Assembly: GCA_964637705.1 (NCBI GenBank)
Contig: CAZWVM010000067.1
Location: 1 to 17,531 of the forward strand
DNA: 17,531 nucleotides
Direction of reading: 5' to 3'
Source: CAZWVM01 sp964637705
GTDB lineage: Bacteria > UBA8481
The notes beneath the pieces are model-generated. The model was not told where the DNA came from and did no database searches. It worked only from the letters and a program-made list of their open reading frames with translations. Both the position numbers and the translations under genes were made by a program. Shown here piece after piece: positions 14,289-17,531 of this stretch. Within the stretch, counting starts at the first letter, position 1. Every line of letters begins with the position of its first letter.

Positions 14289-14812
14289 GCGGTACACTTC
14301 ACGAACGCCTCAGGACGCAATTCGGCGAATGCGTGGGGGATCTCGTCGCCTCCACCACGCCGTTCTTCGTGGTGAAGGCCGAGGCGCTCCGCGAGGTGGC
14401 CGTCTACGGCCGAAACGCGGGCTTCGACACGCTGAACTGTCTCTCGGCCGTCGATGCCGGCGCGCTCAAGCCCCCCGACCCGGAAGGCCCGGGATTCTGG
14501 GTCGCCTATCACGTCGAATCGACCTCCTCCGGCGAAAGAGCGTCCTTCAAGGTGCGCGTTTCCCGTGACGACCCGCGTCTACCGTCCGTGGCGCGCATCT
14601 GGCCGGTGGCGGACTGGCACGAGCGCGAAGCCTACGACATGTTCGGCATCCGCTTCGAAGGGCACCCGAGGCTCGAGCGCCTGCTCTGTCCCGCGGACTG
14701 GTCGGGCTGGCCCCTGCGCAAGGACTATGCCGCTCCGGCCGAGTACGACGGGGTGACGCACGCCCGAGCGGAATCGGGGGGATCACTGGCCGACAGCGGG
14801 AGGGAGCCGTGA
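14285..14812 (+). CDS. nuoC: NADH-quinone oxidoreductase subunit C (30 kDa type)
   Basis: Structural subunit of the complex I peripheral arm, 175 aa, here separate from NuoD and not fused as in E. coli. The signature DWHEREAYDMFGIRFEGHP and the downstream PADWSGWPLRKDY are unmistakable. The start is the ATG at 14285 within the nuoB stop overlap, with GAGGAG about 9 nt upstream. An in-frame extension to 14168 would overlap nuoB deeply and is not supported. The stop overlaps the nuoD GTG. Confidence 0.96.
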   Translation: MSGTLHERLRTQFGECVGDLVASTTPFFVVKAEALREVAVYGRNAGFDTLNCLSAVDAGALKPPDPEGPGFWVAYHVESTSSGERASFKVRVSRDDPRLPSVARIWPVADWHEREAYDMFGIRFEGHPRLERLLCPADWSGWPLRKDYAAPAEYDGVTHARAESGGSLADSGREP

Positions 14813-15921
14813 CGGTCCGCGGCGAGGAACTCCTCGTGAACATGGGGCCTCAACATCCCTCGACGCACGGCGTCCTGAGGCTTCTTCTAACGACGGACGG
14901 GGAGATCGTGAGGGATGCCGAGCCCCACATCGGGTACCTGCACCGATGCTTCGAGAAGACGGCGGAGAACGTTTCCTGGCAGGGCGTGGTGCCCTACACG
15001 GACCGGATGGACTACGTCGCGGCGATCGCGAACGAGTGGCCCTACGTGCTCGGCGTCGAGCGGCTCGCGAAGATCACGGTGCCGGAGCGGGCGGAATACT
15101 GCCGGGTGATCGCGGGGGAACTGCAGCGCATCGCCTCGCACCTCGTCTTCTTCGGAACCTTCGGCCTGGACATGGGGGCCTTCACGCCCTTCCTGCACGC
15201 CTTCCGCGACCGCGAGAAGATCCTCGACATCCTCGAATCGGTCTCGGGGGCCCGGCTCCTCCACCACTACATCCGCATCGGCGGCGTGATGGCGGACTTC
15301 ACGCCCATCGTTCTCGAAAACGTGACGGCCTTCATCGCCGACATGCGAACGCGCCTCCCGGAATACCACCAGCTTCTCTCCTACAACCGCGTATTTCTCG
15401 AGCGGACGGCCGGCGTCGGCGTGATCTCGCTCGAGGAGGCGCTGGCCCACAACCTGACCGGGCCGAACCTGCGCGCCTGCGGCCTCGACTGGGATCTCCG
15501 GAAGAAGGATTCCTACTCGATCTACGACCGATTCGCCTTCCGCGCGGCGGTGGGCTCGGCCGAGCGAGGCGTCCTCGGGGACTGCTGGAACCGCTACATC
15601 GTGCGGCTCGTGGAGATCGAGGAGTCGCTCGCCATCCTGGAGCAGGCGGTGGAGCAGATCCCGGCCGGCGCGATTTCGGCGAACGTCAAGGTGGTGAAAC
15701 CACCGGCGGGCGAGGTCTATGCGCGCACGGAGGGGCCGCGGGGCGAAACCGGCTTCTACATCGTCTCCGACGGGGGCCTGAAACCCTACCGCGTGAAGGC
15801 GAAATCCCCCTCCTTCTGCGCCCTCTCGGGTTTCCGCGCCTTCAGCCGGGACCTCCTCGTCTCCGACGTCGTCGCGCTTCTCGGATCTCTCGACATCGTG
15901 CTAGGCGAGGTGGACCGGTGA
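14809..15921 (+). CDS. nuoD: NADH-quinone oxidoreductase subunit D (49 kDa type)
   Basis: Forms most of the quinone-reduction site together with NuoB. It is 370 aa. The start is GTG at 14809, overlapping the nuoC stop, with GGGAGG just upstream. NMGPQHPSTHGVLR near the N-terminus contains His20, and YTDRMDY contains Tyr69. These correspond in position to the quinone-site His38 and Tyr87 of Thermus Nqo4. The ending LLGSLDIVLGEVDR is the classic NuoD C-terminus, so the gene is complete. It is shorter at the N-terminus than many NuoD proteins. It is followed directly by nuoH, with no nuoE/F/G between. Confidence 0.97.
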   Translation: MTVRGEELLVNMGPQHPSTHGVLRLLLTTDGEIVRDAEPHIGYLHRCFEKTAENVSWQGVVPYTDRMDYVAAIANEWPYVLGVERLAKITVPERAEYCRVIAGELQRIASHLVFFGTFGLDMGAFTPFLHAFRDREKILDILESVSGARLLHHYIRIGGVMADFTPIVLENVTAFIADMRTRLPEYHQLLSYNRVFLERTAGVGVISLEEALAHNLTGPNLRACGLDWDLRKKDSYSIYDRFAFRAAVGSAERGVLGDCWNRYIVRLVEIEESLAILEQAVEQIPAGAISANVKVVKPPAGEVYARTEGPRGETGFYIVSDGGLKPYRVKAKSPSFCALSGFRAFSRDLLVSDVVALLGSLDIVLGEVDR

Positions 15922-17156
15922 ACGTCCTCCTTTCTGCCTCTCCCGCCGCCCTGCGCGACGCGGTCGTCTTCTGGATCGCCGCGCTCACCGATCATCTCCC
16001 GTTCGCCTGGATCGCCACGGGCGTTCTCTCCGCCGCCGTCGTCGTTGCCCTGGTGTCCGGGTACGGAGCGCTCGTCGTGTACGTGGAGCGCAAGGTGATG
16101 GCCTTCATCCAGTGCCGCCTGGGGCCGATGGAGGTGGGGCCGGACTTCGAACTGAAGGTCGCGGGGCGACGCCTTCTGCCGCACGGCTGGTTCGGGCTGG
16201 GCGTGATCATCGCGGACGGAGTGAAGCTTTTGGGCAAGGAGGATCTCGCGCCGCGCGCGGCGGATCCCGTCCTGTTCCGACTCGCGCCCTACGTCGTCTT
16301 CGCCTCGACGGTCGCCGCTTTCGCGGTCATTCCCTACGGCGCCGGATTCCTCCCCGCCGCGCTCGACGGCGGCATCCTCTTCCTTCTCGCCGCCTCCTCG
16401 CTCGGCGTCACGGGGCTCGTCATGGGCGGCTACGGCTCGAACAACAAGTGGTCGCTGTACGGCGCCCTGCGCTCGGTGGCGCAGGTGGTGAGCTACGAGG
16501 TCCCCATGGGCCTGGCGCTCTGCTCAGCCGTGCTCGCCGCGGGCACGCTGGACCTGGGGGAAATCGCGGCGGCGCAGGCCGGCTGGTTCTGGAACTGGCA
16601 CGCTCTTCAGAACCCCTGGCTCTTCCTCGCCGCGATCGTCTATTTCATCTCGGCCCTGGCCGAGACGAACCGGACACCGTTCGACATCCCCGAGGCCGAA
16701 TCCGAGCTCGTGGCGGGTTATCACACCGAGTATTCGGGGATGCGCTTCGCGATCTTCATGTTCGCGGAGTATGTGAACATGCTTCTCGTATCGCTCGTCA
16801 TGACGGTGGTCTTCCTGGGCGGCGCCCACTCGGGACTGGCACCCCTCGATCGCCTTCCCTTGTTCGGCCCCCTCTTTCTCGCCGCCAAGGCGCTCCTGTT
16901 GGTCGTCTTCCTGATCTGGCTGCGCTGGACCCTGCCGCGCTACCGGGTGGACCAGCTCATGAACCTCTGCTGGAAGGCCCTCATCCCGGTCGCGCTCGCG
17001 GCCTTCGCGGGCGCCGCGGCGGCCGTCTTCCCGTCGGGAACCGTCTACGAGGTTCTCAACCGTCTTGCGATCCTTCTTCTCCTCCTCCTCTTTGGTCGCA
17101 CGGTGGCGCGCGGCCTGGCGCCGATGCCGCGGCGGGCGGCGGAGGCGGTACGATGA
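15918..17156 (+). CDS. nuoH: NADH-quinone oxidoreductase subunit H
   Basis: Membrane-arm subunit that forms the quinone tunnel and the link to proton pumping. It is 412 aa with about eight or nine TM segments. The start is GTG at 15918 in a 4-nt overlap with the nuoD stop (GAGGTGG upstream). Hallmarks are YVERKVMAFIQCRLGP, HGWFGLGVIIADGVKLLGKED, GGYGSNNKWSLYGALRS, AETNRTPFDIPEAESELV and GYHTEYSGMRFA. The segment between GPMEVGP and ADGVKL is longer than in E. coli, as in many non-proteobacterial NuoH. It ends in an ATGA overlap with nuoI. Confidence 0.97.
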   Translation: MNVLLSASPAALRDAVVFWIAALTDHLPFAWIATGVLSAAVVVALVSGYGALVVYVERKVMAFIQCRLGPMEVGPDFELKVAGRRLLPHGWFGLGVIIADGVKLLGKEDLAPRAADPVLFRLAPYVVFASTVAAFAVIPYGAGFLPAALDGGILFLLAASSLGVTGLVMGGYGSNNKWSLYGALRSVAQVVSYEVPMGLALCSAVLAAGTLDLGEIAAAQAGWFWNWHALQNPWLFLAAIVYFISALAETNRTPFDIPEAESELVAGYHTEYSGMRFAIFMFAEYVNMLLVSLVMTVVFLGGAHSGLAPLDRLPLFGPLFLAAKALLLVVFLIWLRWTLPRYRVDQLMNLCWKALIPVALAAFAGAAAAVFPSGTVYEVLNRLAILLLLLLFGRTVARGLAPMPRRAAEAVR

Positions 17157-17531
17157 TCGCCGCGTCGCGGCCCCTGCTGAGGGAGATGCGTGATGCCCTC
17201 GACGCGCTCGTCGACGCGCTCGTCACCACGGCCCGCGGCCTCATCGTGACGGGCCGGTACGCGCTTCGCCCCTCGGAGATCGTCACGATCCGGTATCCGC
17301 GCGAGCGGCTCGATGTCCCCTCGAACTACCGCGGCCTGCTCGTCAACGACGTCGCGCGCTGCATCTCCTGCGAGCTCTGCGCCCGTGCCTGTCCGGCCGG
17401 GTGCATCACGGTGCGCCACGAGACGGGCGCGGACAAGAAGAGGATCCTCGCGGGCTACCGGATCGACATGCAGACGTGCCTCTTCTGCGGGCTCTGCACG
17501 GAGGCCTGCCCGGACACGACACGCGACGCGG
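17153..17531 (+). CDS. nuoI: NADH-quinone oxidoreductase subunit I (3' end cut by window edge)
   Basis: Ferredoxin-like subunit carrying clusters N6a and N6b in the peripheral arm. 126 codons are visible from the ATG at 17153, with GGAGG 7 nt upstream. Both 4Fe-4S motifs are present: Cys70/73/76/80 in CISCELCARACP and Cys109/112/115/119 in CLFCGLCTEACP. The N-terminal amphipathic region (about 1-45) is typical. The frame is open to the window end. nuoJ-N would be expected beyond it. Confidence 0.95.
   Translation, partial: MIAASRPLLREMRDALDALVDALVTTARGLIVTGRYALRPSEIVTIRYPRERLDVPSNYRGLLVNDVARCISCELCARACPAGCITVRHETGADKKRILAGYRIDMQTCLFCGLCTEACPDTTRDA

Overview
The window is GC-rich DNA (roughly two thirds G+C by eye) from a diderm bacterium. 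It encodes an outer-membrane secretin, a Tad-type pilus assembly line and a respiratory complex I. Nothing in it fixes the phylum. An Acidobacteriota-like or similar deep-branching, metagenome-derived lineage is my guess, with low confidence. The scaffold carries a 100-N gap flanked by an exact 55-bp duplication, the usual mark of a k=55 short-read assembly graph, so this is probably a metagenome-assembled genome.

Left part (1-8005, all on the minus strand, read right to left): a Tad/Cpa (Flp-type) pilus operon. In order of transcription it holds a TadE/TadG-like membrane protein, CpaB (TTG start), a very large CpaC-type secretin, the MinD/ParA-like CpaE/TadZ (split only by the assembly gap), and the motor ATPase CpaF/TadA, which runs off the left edge. 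CpaB and secretin overlap by 4 nt and TadZ follows after 4 nt. A GC-rich hairpin separates TadZ from CpaF. An AT-rich island (about 8041-8152) with two palindromes and two DnaA-box-like 9-mers lies in front of the operon.

Middle (8153-11533): two divergently transcribed polytopic membrane proteins of GT-C glycosyltransferase type. One is on the minus strand (593 aa) and one on the plus strand (490 aa). They probably act in surface glycan or glycoprotein synthesis. The 126-bp spacer between them has a GC palindrome and a heptad pyrimidine repeat.

Right-middle (11685-13149, plus): an exported NlpC/P60 peptidoglycan hydrolase, then a protein that looks like a ferritin-like four-helix bundle joined to a C-terminal Nif11-like domain.

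Right (13303-17531, plus): a complex I operon, nuoA-B-C-D-H-I, led by a near-consensus sigma-70 promoter. All five junctions are 4-nt stop/start overlaps. nuoE, nuoF and nuoG are absent from their classical place between nuoD and nuoH. This fits the 11-subunit form of complex I without the NADH-oxidising module, although those genes could lie elsewhere. nuoI is cut by the right edge.

The most unusual items are the secretin, whose periplasmic part carries five BamE/SmpA-like modules plus extra N-domain-like segments (1114 aa, about twice the usual size), the calcium-binding-like loop in CpaB, and the ferritin-like/Nif11 fusion. No rRNA, tRNA, CRISPR array, insertion sequence or prophage gene was seen. 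No gene-free stretch exceeds 300 bp.
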